Of a stretch of DNA of 64,000 nt, positions 1 to 7,613 are shown in pieces (positions within the stretch are counted from its first letter, which is position 1; every line of letters begins with the position of its first letter). The translations under genes and the position numbers were made by a program. Under the pieces are notes generated by a model that saw only the letters and a program-made list of their open reading frames with translations, did no database searches and had not been told where the DNA came from. This DNA comes from JADKFD01 sp050250665 (GTDB lineage Bacteria > Pseudomonadota > Gammaproteobacteria > Xanthomonadales > SZUA-5). The stretch spans positions 1-64,000 of the forward strand of contig JBFWOF010000007.1 of the NCBI GenBank assembly GCA_050250665.1. The letters are read 5' to 3'.

Positions 1-108
1 GTTGTCGGTTGTGGGAGCGGACTCTGTCCGCGATGGCTGTGGATAGCGACAGCGCCACCAGCCGGTTTACGCGGAGACTCGGAGAAAGTCCGGAGGCGGC
101 TTTGGTAT

Positions 109-200
109 GTCCAGACAAGTCTGGACCTACCAAAGCGGGAGAGGCCTCCAGACAAGTCTGGACCTACGAGAGCGGGAGAGGCGTCCAGACCAGTCCGGAC
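109..200. repeat. Cluster of three short dispersed palindromic repeats
   Basis: Three copies of a short near-palindrome with core CCAGACAAGTCTGG lie here: 109-126, 147-162, and a diverged copy at 183-200. The first two are followed by GACCTAC and a GCGGGAGAGG spacer. Further copies are at 5873-5890, 6348-6365 and 6392-6409, always between genes. No gene is evident in bases 1-220; the rest of that stretch shows nothing else recognisable. Confidence 0.75.
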
Positions 201-220
201 CCGAAGAGCCGGCCTGCTGA

Positions 221-637
221 TCAGCGTTGGGCCGCGGGCAACACCATGGCTGGCAGGCGCAGGACGGTGGGAGAGGGTTGCTTGATCGTCAACGGCACCA
301 TGCGTTTGAAGAACCAGCTGCTTTCGGCACCGATCTGGATGGCGGTCCAGGGTATGCGCAGGGCCGAATGGCCGATGCGGAATGGCCACATCACGTCCAG
401 AAACAGATAGCGATCGTTGTGCGCCACGCGCAGCACATGGTTGTAGCCGGCCCAGCCGAGCATGCCGCTGATCCCGCCGCGGGCTGAGTCCGGAATCGGG
501 CGTGGCACCGCATAGACCTGGGCCAGCCGCCGCCAGCCGCTGACCAGCGCCACGATCCAGATAGTGATGCACCAGAAGCCGACAAAGCCCAGCGGCGCCA
601 GTATCAGAATCAGCATGCTCAGCGTGGTTTCGTCCAT
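221..637 (-). CDS. Conserved hypothetical membrane protein
   Basis: A 138-residue protein with one clear hydrophobic segment near the N terminus (about residues 6-32). It is followed by a basic stretch (GWRRLAQVY) and a soluble C-terminal part containing FRIGHSALRIPWTAI, which resembles the short membrane-tethered proteins of unknown function that carry an FRxGHxxLxIPW motif. The ATG at 637 was preferred because it puts the hydrophobic segment at the usual distance from the start; an in-frame upstream ATG at 685 would add a 16-residue polar leader. No clear ribosome binding site is visible for either start. It is isolated on the minus strand between repeat-rich gaps. Its function is unknown. 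Confidence 0.6.
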   Translation of the reverse strand: MDETTLSMLILILAPLGFVGFWCITIWIVALVSGWRRLAQVYAVPRPIPDSARGGISGMLGWAGYNHVLRVAHNDRYLFLDVMWPFRIGHSALRIPWTAIQIGAESSWFFKRMVPLTIKQPSPTVLRLPAMVLPAAQR

Positions 638-757
638 GGCCCAGGTTCCGGGTGAAGTGGACCGATGGTAGCGCAGTGCGGCCACTGCTCCGCAGAGCCC
701 GACGGCGTCGACGCAGTTCGGACCTCGCCATTTCGAGGGCGGGTCCCGAAAAGAAGC

Positions 758-855
758 GGCGCCGCAGGCGCGGCGCCCTCCATGCGGCGCCAGCCGTCGT
801 TCTAGCGGCGAGACGATACCAAGCTCGTCACGTAGTCGCTGCGCGACAACGTGAC
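758..855. repeat. Two inverted repeats in the gap upstream of the acyl-CoA dehydrogenase stop
   Basis: An 8-bp GC hairpin (GGCGCCGC, loop AGGC) lies at 758-777. A 13-bp inverted repeat with one mismatch (GTCACGTAGTCGC, loop TGC) lies at 827-855. Neither is followed by a T tract, so neither is a classical terminator on its own. A pyrimidine-rich tract (about 889-925) then runs up to the end of the minus-strand dehydrogenase gene. No coding region is convincing in 638-923. Confidence 0.55.
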
Positions 856-923
856 CTACGAAGGCGGGGGAACCGGGCGTCGCTCTTCCCTTTTTCCTTT
901 TTCCCTTTCCCCTTTTCCCGCTT

Positions 924-2696
924 CTAGATCACATCCCAGGGATAGGCACCGTTGTCGAGAATGAAGCCGGCCAGCGCATCGCGATCCTCGTCCTCGTTCC
1001 TGGCCATGCCACGCACATTGCCGGCCATGCGACGCTTGGCCTGCTGGGCAAAGGTGGCGGCGATGGTCACGGCCTGCTGGCCGTTCTTCTGGTCGCTCTT
1101 GCTGAGGGCATCGGCGCGCGCCAAGGTGCACAGGCCGACGAATAGATCGATGGCAATGTCGCCGATGCGCTTGAGCTGATACTGCTCGTCGGCGATCTTC
1201 TTGCCGTGCATGCGCAAGAGCATGTCACCGGCCTTGGACAACTCGACCACATACTTTTCGTAGATTTCGGCGGCGGGCTTCAGCCGCGGATCGAGCTTGG
1301 ACAATATCTTGTCATTGCCGAAGCCGGTGCTCTCGCGCAAACGCTTGCTGGCGTAGCCGGAGAGCACGCCAAAGCCCTTGATCGGGTTGTTGAAGATGTC
1401 GCCCACGGCGCTCTTCAGTTCGGACAGCGACGAGCCGACATCCTTGAGGCCGGACAGGGCGATGTAAAGCCGCAGGATCTCGTTGGTGCCCTCGAAGATC
1501 GACAGGATGCGGCTGTCGCGGGTGACCTGCTCGTACGGGAACTCCTTCATAAAGCCGTTGCCGGCCGCGATCTGCAGGGCCTCGTAGGCGCTGCGCTGGA
1601 TGGCCTCGGAAGCAAAGATCTTGCTCATCGCTGCCTCGACCGAATAGTCGTCGCAGCCCGAATCGATGTAGTGGGCGACCATCCACACCGCACTCTCTGC
1701 GGCGAAGCAATCGATGGTCATTTGCGCGATCTTCTCGCGCACGAGGCCGAATTCGGCAATGGCCTTGCCGAACTGCTTGCGATCCTTGGCCTGCGCGGTC
1801 GCCAGCTGGATCAGCGTCTTCATGCCACCCACGGCGCCACCGCCGAGGCCAGTGCGGCCGTTGTTCAAGATGCCCATGGCCACCTTGAAGCCCTTGCCCT
1901 CTTCACCCAGCATGTTCTCTGCTGGTACCCGCACGTCCTGGAAGGCCACCGTGGTGGTCGACGAGGCGCGGATGCCCATCTTGTCCTCGTGCGGGCCGTG
2001 GCTAACGCCCGGCCAGTCGGCTTCGACAATGAACGCGGTCATCTTGCCGTCGGGCGAATCGGTCTTGGCGAACACCGTGTACAGCTGGGCGATGCCGCCA
2101 TTGGTGATCCAGATCTTCTCGCCATTCAGGGTCCAGCTGCCGTCCTCGTTCTTCCTGGCCGTGGTGCGGATCGCCGCGGCGTCCGAGCCGGCGCCGGATT
2201 CGGTCAGACAGAAGGCAGCGATCATCTCGCCGCTGGCCAGCTTCGGCAGGTAGCGCGCCTTCTGCTCGTCATTGCCCGACAGCAGAATGCCCTTCATGCC
2301 GATCGAGGAATGGGCGCCGATGGTCAGCGAGACCGAGCTGTCATGGCGGCTGGTTTGCGAGAGCACCCGGGCATAGGCGGCGTTCGACAGCGCCATGCCG
2401 CCGTGCTCTTCCGGAATGATCAGGCCGAACAGGCCCATGTCGCGCAGGCTCTGGATGAACTCGGCCGGCTGGTGTGCGTCCTTGTCCCACTGTTTGAGGT
2501 CGGCATGCTGCGGCGACAGAAAGTCGTCGATGGAATCGGCCATCATTCCCAGCAGTTCCCGGTCGCGTTCGCGCATCTGCGGGTAAGGGAACAGGTTCTC
2601 TTCCAGAATCTCCCCGAAAAACAGGTTCTTGGCCGCGCTTTCGTGGGTCAGCAGAGTGCTGGCTGCAGCAACGGATTGCTCGGTGGTCTCGTTCAT
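924..2696 (-). CDS. Acyl-CoA dehydrogenase, VLCAD-like
   Basis: This 590-residue flavoenzyme is expected to catalyse the first step of fatty acid beta-oxidation, making trans-2-enoyl-CoA from a long-chain acyl-CoA and passing electrons to ETF. The N-terminal and middle acyl-CoA dehydrogenase domains are clear (LTESGAGSDAAAI, KIWITNGG). The catalytic base lies in the IFEGTNEILR motif. About 170 further residues follow (KKIADEQYQLKRIGDIAIDL), matching the extended C-terminal domain of VLCAD/ACAD9 rather than the ~380-residue short-chain enzymes. The start at 2696 has a good AGGGAG ribosome binding site; the frame stays open further upstream, but that part reads as non-coding repeat. It stands alone, with repeats on both sides. 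Confidence 0.93.
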   Translation of the reverse strand: MNETTEQSVAAASTLLTHESAAKNLFFGEILEENLFPYPQMRERDRELLGMMADSIDDFLSPQHADLKQWDKDAHQPAEFIQSLRDMGLFGLIIPEEHGGMALSNAAYARVLSQTSRHDSSVSLTIGAHSSIGMKGILLSGNDEQKARYLPKLASGEMIAAFCLTESGAGSDAAAIRTTARKNEDGSWTLNGEKIWITNGGIAQLYTVFAKTDSPDGKMTAFIVEADWPGVSHGPHEDKMGIRASSTTTVAFQDVRVPAENMLGEEGKGFKVAMGILNNGRTGLGGGAVGGMKTLIQLATAQAKDRKQFGKAIAEFGLVREKIAQMTIDCFAAESAVWMVAHYIDSGCDDYSVEAAMSKIFASEAIQRSAYEALQIAAGNGFMKEFPYEQVTRDSRILSIFEGTNEILRLYIALSGLKDVGSSLSELKSAVGDIFNNPIKGFGVLSGYASKRLRESTGFGNDKILSKLDPRLKPAAEIYEKYVVELSKAGDMLLRMHGKKIADEQYQLKRIGDIAIDLFVGLCTLARADALSKSDQKNGQQAVTIAATFAQQAKRRMAGNVRGMARNEDEDRDALAGFILDNGAYPWDVI

Positions 2697-2796
2697 GACA
2701 GGGCTCCCTGCGGACGCTGGATATGCCTCCGAGTGTCTCCGGTCTTTGGCGAGTGAGCAAGCAGGAGTGAGTGAAGATTCCACAATGTGGCGGCCA

Positions 2797-2875
2797 AACG
2801 TAGGGCGGAACCCGCCCGCCGCGAATTGGCTTGAGCGAAGTGGTCTGCAGGCGAATTCCGCCGCTCGGCTGGCGA
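2797..2875. repeat. GTAGGGCGGA..CCGCC dispersed repeat
   Basis: The stretch begins CGTAGGGCGGAACCCGCC and ends with a GCGAATTCCGCC-like inverted segment. This is the same family as the tandem copies at 14695-14908. It lies in the 528-base gap 2697-3224, which holds three different repeat families and no convincing gene. Confidence 0.6.
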
Positions 2876-2993
2876 GGATTCGGGACTCTCGTGAGGTCGT
2901 CGGAAGGTGGAATCTGCCGCTCATCGTGGGCTGGAAGACGATTGGAGTGCTTCGCCGCGCCGTCGATGCATCCATACAGCAAGTCATTGATGC

Positions 2994-3076
2994 GTCATTG
3001 CGAGGAGCGTAGCGACGAAGCAATCCAGTGTTTCTGCCGCTGTGCGTCTGGATTGCTTCGCTACGCTCGCAATGAC
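2994..3076. repeat. Long inverted repeat of the GTCATTGCGAGGAGCG type
   Basis: The left arm at 2994-3028 and the right arm at 3048-3076 are nearly perfect reverse complements (GTCATTGCGAG...CAATCCAG against CTGGATTGC...CGCAATGAC) around a ~19-base loop. The left arm has a few extra bases. This is a widespread intergenic element type in proteobacteria. The transcript could form a long hairpin. Confidence 0.8.
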
Positions 3077-3090
3077 GCCGGGGGGCAGGG

Positions 3091-3138
3091 CCCGTGGGCA
3101 GTTTCGGGACGGAACCGGGTGACGCGCCATGACGCCGG
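3091..3138. repeat. Dispersed repeat GTGGGCAGTTTCGGG..GCGCCATGACGCCGG
   Basis: This 48-base segment matches 42225-42271 over almost its whole length (GTGGGCAGTTTCGGG, then GCGCCATGACGCCGG, with a variable centre). Both copies are intergenic, and both lie directly beside a copy of another repeat family. Confidence 0.6.
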
Positions 3139-3224
3139 GTCGTCGTTTGCGAGTTACTCTCCGGCGCCATCGGCAAGACTGCGTCAGGGAACGCGCCGGC
3201 GGCGCGCACCTTCGGCCTGGGTCC

Positions 3225-4409
3225 TCATTGCCAGCTCAACCAGCCGCGCCGGGTGAGCTCTATCACGCTGGCCCGATCAGCCTCGTCGAGTCCGGCGAAG
3301 CAGGCCTGGTCGATCCGGCAATGCAAAGAGGTGCACAGGCGCGCCAGTTCGAGCGTGACCGGGATCGATTCGCCGTTTCCGTGCAGCGTGGCGCCGCCGC
3401 GGCCGGCGCCGTCAGTGGTGAAGTTCAGGCGCACACTGGCGGCTGGCACGAGGATGCCTTCGCGCTCCAGGCGTCCGCTGATCTGCGCCGGACTGATCCG
3501 GCGCGGTCGTGGCCGCTCCGCGGCCCGATAGAGGCTGAGAAAACGCCCGAACCAGTCGCCGAGCGCAGCATCGTCGAGCTTCATGGCCTGGCTCAGCGTC
3601 TGCCGCAGGCGGGTCAGTGCGGCATGGTCAATCGCGCCTGGGTCCTCGGTGGGCGCCAGGTCCGGATCGGCGTAGCGCAGCTCTTCGTCCAGCTTGAGGG
3701 CTTGCTCGGCGGCGAAGCCGGCCAGCAATTCGCCGGCGCTGGGTGCGCGCATGCCGATGGAGAAGGTCAGACAGTCGTTCTCGGCTTCGCCGAAATGCGG
3801 TACACCCGGGGGCAGATAGAGCATGTCGCCCGGATCGAGCAGCCACTCGTGGCTGGGCTCGAACTGTTGCAACAGGCGGATGGGCGCGTCCTCGCGAAAA
3901 GCCAGCGGCGGATTCGGGCGGGCGTCGATCTGCCAGCGACGCTGCCCCAGGCCTTGCAGCAGGAATACATCGTACTGATCGACATGGGCTCCGACCGAGC
4001 CACCGGGTGCGGCATAGCTGACCATGATGTCGTCGACGCGCCAGCGCGGCAGGAAGTCGACCAGGCGCAGCAAGGCCCGCACTTCCGGATCCCAGCGATC
4101 CATGTCCTGCACCAGCAGGGTCCAGTCGCGCTTGGGCAGCTTGGCGAAGCGGGCCTCGGCAAAGGGGCCGTTTTCCAGGTGCCAGCGATTGCGGCGGCGG
4201 TCGAAGCGCACGATGCGCCCGAGCGTGCCGTCGATGCAGGCCAGACCGGCCAGATCATCCGGAGTCAGCGGGGAGACGAAATCCGGGATAGCGCCACGGA
4301 TCAGCAGCGGCTGCTTCTGCCAGTAATGCCGCAGGAAGGCCGCCACCGGCATGCCCAGCGCATGCCGCGCACTGGCGCGGACCTCGATGTCCGGCGCCTG
4401 GATGCTCAT
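3225..4409 (-). CDS. roxA: Ribosomal protein uL16 3-hydroxylase (cupin/JmjC oxygenase)
   Basis: This 394-residue 2-oxoglutarate/Fe(II) oxygenase of the YcfD/RoxA family is expected to hydroxylate an arginine of ribosomal protein uL16. The iron ligands are visible as H142 and D144 (AHVDQYDVF) and H205 in PPGVPHFG, inside a cupin fold of about residues 90-230. A C-terminal winged-helix-like region follows. The length fits the family (~370-400). The start ATG overlaps the end of purB by four bases (ATGA arrangement), so translation is probably coupled to purB. The two genes form a minus-strand operon. Confidence 0.92.
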   Translation of the reverse strand: MSIQAPDIEVRASARHALGMPVAAFLRHYWQKQPLLIRGAIPDFVSPLTPDDLAGLACIDGTLGRIVRFDRRRNRWHLENGPFAEARFAKLPKRDWTLLVQDMDRWDPEVRALLRLVDFLPRWRVDDIMVSYAAPGGSVGAHVDQYDVFLLQGLGQRRWQIDARPNPPLAFREDAPIRLLQQFEPSHEWLLDPGDMLYLPPGVPHFGEAENDCLTFSIGMRAPSAGELLAGFAAEQALKLDEELRYADPDLAPTEDPGAIDHAALTRLRQTLSQAMKLDDAALGDWFGRFLSLYRAAERPRPRRISPAQISGRLEREGILVPAASVRLNFTTDGAGRGGATLHGNGESIPVTLELARLCTSLHCRIDQACFAGLDEADRASVIELTRRGWLSWQ

Positions 4410-5767
4410 GTGCGGCGGGCCAGCGTGGCCGCGAGCCCGATGTAGCTGCCGGGGGTCAGATCCAGCAGGCGCTGCCTGGCTTCGGCCGGCAACTCCAGGC
4501 CCTCGATGAACTCGCGCATGGCCTGCGCTTCGATGCGGTTGCCGCGGGTCAAGGCCTTCAGTTGCTCGTAGGGCTGCGGCAAACCATAGCGGCGCATCAC
4601 CGTCTGCACCGCCTCGGCCAGGACTTCCCAGGCGCCGTCCAGATCGGCGGCGACGCGGTCGGCGTCAGGGCGCAGCTTGCCCAGACCGCGTTCCAGCGAG
4701 CGCAATCCGATCAGCAGATAGCCAAAAGCGCTGCCCAGACTGCGCATCACTGTCGAATCGGTCAGATCGCGCTGAAAGCGGCTGATCGGCAGCTTTTCCG
4801 AGAAGTGACCGAACAGGGCATTGGCCAGGCCGAAATTGCCCTCGGCATTTTCGAAGTCTATGGGATTGACCTTGTGCGGCATGGTTGAGGAACCGACCTC
4901 GCCCTCGACCTGGGCCTGTCGGAAATAGCCGACCGAGATGTAGCCCCAGATATCCCGGCAGAGATCGATCAGCACGGTGCCGAGACGACTGCAGATGTCA
5001 CACAGTTCGGCAACGAAATCATGCGGTTCAATCTGCGTGGTGTGCTCATTCCAGACCAGGCCCAAAGACTCGACGAAGGCCTGTGACAGAGCCGGCCAGT
5101 CGACCTCCGGGTAAGCGATGACGTGGGCGTTGAAGTTGCCCACCGCGCCATTGATCTTGCCCATCAGGGGCTGCGTCTCCAGCTGCCGGAACTGGCGCTC
5201 GATGCGGGCAATGACGTTGCGGATTTCCTTGCCCATGGTGGTCGGCGAGGCCGTCTGACCATGGGTGCGCGACAGCATCGGCAGCTCGGCGGTGTCCTGG
5301 GACACCGAGCGCAGAGCGCCGAGTACCCGGGTCAGCGCCGACACCAGCACGGTCTCGCGCACATCCTTCAGCATCAGCGCGTAGGCCAGATTGTTGATGT
5401 CCTCGCTGGTGCAGGCAAAGTGCACGAACTCGGCCACGGCCTTGAGCTCGCCATGCTGCTGCAATTGGCGCTTGATCCAGTACTCCACGGCCTTGACGTC
5501 ATGGGCGGTGCTGGCCTCGATTGCCTTGACTTCGCCGGCCTTGGCGGCATCGAAATTCTCGCCCAGTTCGCGCAGGAAGCTGATGGCAGCCGTCGACAGT
5601 GGCGGCACTTCGGCGATCGCCGGCTCAGCCGCCAGCGCCTCCAGCCAGCGCAGCTCGACCAGCACCCGTCGACGGATCAGACCAGCTTCGCTGAAGATCG
5701 GACGCAGGGACTCGGTCTGGCGCTGGTAGCGACCATCCAGCGGGGAAAGCGCGGTCAGAGCAGTCAT
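4406..5767 (-). CDS. purB: Adenylosuccinate lyase
   Basis: PurB, 453 residues, catalyses two steps of purine synthesis: SAICAR to AICAR plus fumarate, and adenylosuccinate to AMP plus fumarate. The fumarase/aspartase superfamily signature GSSTMPHKVNPIDFENAEGN carries the catalytic serine loop. TAHDVKAVEYWIK and TSEDINN are the other conserved active-site segments, and length and layout match the E. coli type enzyme. It is upstream of and overlaps roxA. The start at 5767 gives the typical N terminus (LSPLDGRY); the ribosome binding site is weak. Confidence 0.96.
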   Translation of the reverse strand: MTALTALSPLDGRYQRQTESLRPIFSEAGLIRRRVLVELRWLEALAAEPAIAEVPPLSTAAISFLRELGENFDAAKAGEVKAIEASTAHDVKAVEYWIKRQLQQHGELKAVAEFVHFACTSEDINNLAYALMLKDVRETVLVSALTRVLGALRSVSQDTAELPMLSRTHGQTASPTTMGKEIRNVIARIERQFRQLETQPLMGKINGAVGNFNAHVIAYPEVDWPALSQAFVESLGLVWNEHTTQIEPHDFVAELCDICSRLGTVLIDLCRDIWGYISVGYFRQAQVEGEVGSSTMPHKVNPIDFENAEGNFGLANALFGHFSEKLPISRFQRDLTDSTVMRSLGSAFGYLLIGLRSLERGLGKLRPDADRVAADLDGAWEVLAEAVQTVMRRYGLPQPYEQLKALTRGNRIEAQAMREFIEGLELPAEARQRLLDLTPGSYIGLAATLARRT

Positions 5768-5872
5768 CGGGAATCCGGTAAGCAGGCACAGAGGGCCAGC
5801 ATGATAGGGGGTTTGCCGAGGGCTTGTCGGGGGCGGCTGCAGGGTCGGTTACCGGGTCGCCGGCTCCTGTGT

Positions 5873-5950
5873 GTCCAGACAAGTCTGGACGCAACAAAGC
5901 GCCGGCTGTGCCAGCCTTTCCCGTGCCCCATGCCCCGTGCCCCTTCTCCT
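5873..5950. repeat. CCAGACAAGTCTGG repeat followed by a CCCCGTG C-rich tract
   Basis: A perfect copy of the CCAGACAAGTCTGG element (5873-5890) is followed at about 5918-5947 by runs of C separated by GTG or ATG. On the other strand these form a G-rich tract. The two element types lie side by side downstream of the SFPD-repeat gene. Confidence 0.6.
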
Positions 5951-6267
5951 CACTGCACACCCGGAAAACTGTCGACGTACTTGATGGTGAAGTCCGGAAA
6001 GGAGTCGACGAACTGGATGGTGAAGTCCGGGAAGCTCTCCACCATCTTCCATTTGCCCGGGGCGTCGGGAAAGCTCTCGACCAGCTTGACATGCAGATCG
6101 GCGAAGGATTCGACGATCTTGACCTTGTAGTCGGGAAAGCTGCTGACCACCTTGACCTTGCCAAAGAGCTTGCTCAGATCCGGTTGTTCGGATCGCGCAA
6201 GTCGAGGCGCGCCGAGCGCCAGTGCGAGCATGAGCTGTTGTTGTAACCAGGAACGGCGGGTCAGCAT
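5950..6267 (-). CDS. Small exported protein made of seven SFPD/SFAD repeats
   Basis: This 105-residue protein has a basic N terminus (MLTRRSW) and a hydrophobic stretch ending at ALGAPRLARS, which fits a signal peptide, possibly twin-arginine-like. Almost all of the rest is a tandem array with an ~11-residue period: K-V-hydrophobic-x-V-x-S-F-P-D. The units are VVSSFPDYK, IVESFADLH, LVESFPDAP, MVESFPDFT, FVDSFPDFT and YVDSFPGVQ, after a first weaker unit. Alternating hydrophobic and charged residues in each unit suggest stacked beta strands, as in a small solenoid. The start has a strong GGAGG site 8 bases upstream. I do not know its function. Confidence 0.8.
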   Translation of the reverse strand: MLTRRSWLQQQLMLALALGAPRLARSEQPDLSKLFGKVKVVSSFPDYKVKIVESFADLHVKLVESFPDAPGKWKMVESFPDFTIQFVDSFPDFTIKYVDSFPGVQ

Positions 6268-6347
6268 GGCGGGCCTCCGATGGCGTCGGAAGCAGCAAGC
6301 ATGCGCCCATCATCCCTGGCACAGGCTGAAGCCGCGAGTTCTTGCAG

Positions 6348-6409
6348 GTCCAGACTTGTCTGGACGCTCTTCTTGCGTGGGGATAAGAAGCGTCAAGACA
6401 AGTCTGGGC
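6348..6409. repeat. Facing pair of CCAGAC..GTCTGG repeats
   Basis: One perfect copy lies at 6348-6365 and a diverged, inverted copy at 6392-6409 (AAGACAAGTCTGGGC), with related flanks on both (CTACAGAAGCG). They lie in the 545-base gap 6268-6812 between the SFPD gene and the DUF3011 gene. Confidence 0.6.
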
Positions 6410-6540
6410 CTACAGAAGCGTATGGCCCGAGGGACGGATGGCGTGGGTCATGGCTACGAGTCACTCGCAACCATGAAATCGCTTGTGCCATGACCATTGC
6501 ATAGGGCTTGTTGCCTAAGCCCTCCCCAGCCCGTCCGGCC

Positions 6541-6620
6541 CGGCGGCAAGCCGCCGCGCGTTCGCTGGCGCGGCCGGCATGCCGGCCAAACGCGCCAGAC
6601 TCACCCCCGAACATCGGGGG
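6541..6620. repeat. Cluster of three palindromes
   Basis: Three palindromes follow each other: CGGCGGC-AA-GCCGCCG (6541-6556), a 16-bp perfect palindrome GGCCGGCATGCCGGCC (6572-6587) flanked by TGGCGCG and CGCGCCA, and CCCCCGA-ACA-TCGGGGG (6604-6620). No open frame in the gap looks coding. The cluster resembles an intergenic REP-type unit more than a terminator, since no T tract follows. Confidence 0.55.
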
Positions 6621-6812
6621 AGGGAGCGACAGCACTCGCCTGAACGACTTTCACGGCAACCTGGCCGACCGGCTCGCGTAAGCTCCAGCTGAAGCGAATT
6701 CCGGATAGCATCAGCCAGCGGCGCTGGGTTCAGGCACGGCTGGCAACATGGCAGTGGTCTGCAACCGAACAGGGCGGCCAGACCTGCTGATGACCCTGCG
6801 GGAATCAAGATC

Positions 6813-7376
6813 ATGATGACAGCTGCACGCGGTTGGTTTCTGGCCCTGGCGACCCTGGTTTCGGGTGTGGCCTATGCCAATCACGATTACGACGACGTTT
6901 TCAAATGCGAGTCCAAGGATCGCGAGCCGAGCTACTGTCGGGTGGACACCCGCGGCGATGTGGTGCTAGTTCGTCAACTCAGCAAGAAACCCTGCATCGA
7001 GGGCAATACCTGGGGCGTTGATCGCCGCGGCGTCTGGGTCAGCGGTGGCTGTCGCGCCGAGTTTGCGGTGTCCTCGGGGCGCGGCTACTACGACCAGCGC
7101 GCCTACGACCGAGCCCGTGACAATGATCGAGGTTACCAGCGCGACCGCGGCCTGCCTGATCCCAATGATCGTGGCGGACGTGGTGGCAGTCAGCTGATCA
7201 AGTGCGAATCGCGCGATCGTGACTACAACCATTGCAATGTGCGGGTGCGCGGCAACGTGGAACTCGCACGCCAGCTCAGCGACACCCGCTGTGTCTATGG
7301 CCAGACCTGGGGCTTTGATCGCAACGGCGTCTGGGTCAGGGGCGGCTGCCGCGGTGAGTTCGTGATCTACGACTGA
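6813..7376 (+). CDS. Secreted DUF3011 protein with two repeat units
   Basis: A 187-residue protein with an N-terminal signal peptide (hydrophobic stretch ending near VAYANHD). It contains two copies of the DUF3011 unit, about residues 28-87 and 128-185. Each has a CES..R/D..YCRV or NHCNV start, RGxVxLxRQLS, a Cys-x(3-5)-G-x-TWGxDRxGVWVxGGCRxEF core, and four conserved cysteines that could form two disulfides per unit. The linker between the units is rich in Arg, Asp, Gly and Tyr. DUF3011 proteins are exported and of unknown role. The second ATG at 6816 is an equally possible start. Confidence 0.82.
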   Translation: MMTAARGWFLALATLVSGVAYANHDYDDVFKCESKDREPSYCRVDTRGDVVLVRQLSKKPCIEGNTWGVDRRGVWVSGGCRAEFAVSSGRGYYDQRAYDRARDNDRGYQRDRGLPDPNDRGGRGGSQLIKCESRDRDYNHCNVRVRGNVELARQLSDTRCVYGQTWGFDRNGVWVRGGCRGEFVIYD

Positions 7377-7431
7377 TCGCGGTCGCTCTCACCGAGAATG
7401 CCGTAAATCACTGATTTCACTACTTCCATAA

Positions 7432-7525
7432 AAGGGGCAGGGGGCAAGGGGCAGGGGCCCCACCCCGCCGCACGATCTGACCATGCCGCAAGCTTGGGCC
7501 CCTGCCCCCTGCCCCTCGCCCCTTG
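7432..7525. repeat. Inverted pair of G-rich/C-rich elements
   Basis: The left arm at 7432-7461 has four G-runs separated by CA or CAA. The right arm at about 7495-7525 is the near reverse complement, with C-runs separated by TG. The arms could pair as a long hairpin between the plus-strand DUF3011 gene and the minus-strand regulator, so the element could work as a two-way terminator. Either arm alone fits the quadruplex pattern of four runs of at least three G. Confidence 0.65.
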
Positions 7526-7613
7526 TTTGTCGCACGAACAAACTCACCGCCCGATGCGCCCGGGACTCCCGCAGCGAATGCCCGCATCGCGGGAGCCGCC
7601 GCGCGGGCAACGC

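Noticed and set aside
1206..2756. 516-codon plus-strand frame opposite the acyl-CoA dehydrogenase
   Set aside because: No recognisable protein; the minus-strand gene has a full family match.
2697..3209. N-terminal extension of the acyl-CoA dehydrogenase up to base 3209
   Set aside because: The extra 171 residues would be encoded by two dispersed repeats and have no family match; the ATG at 2696 has its own good ribosome binding site.
7432..7525. Insertion-sequence end
   Set aside because: No transposase frame is present, and the arms are low-complexity G/C runs found in several gaps.
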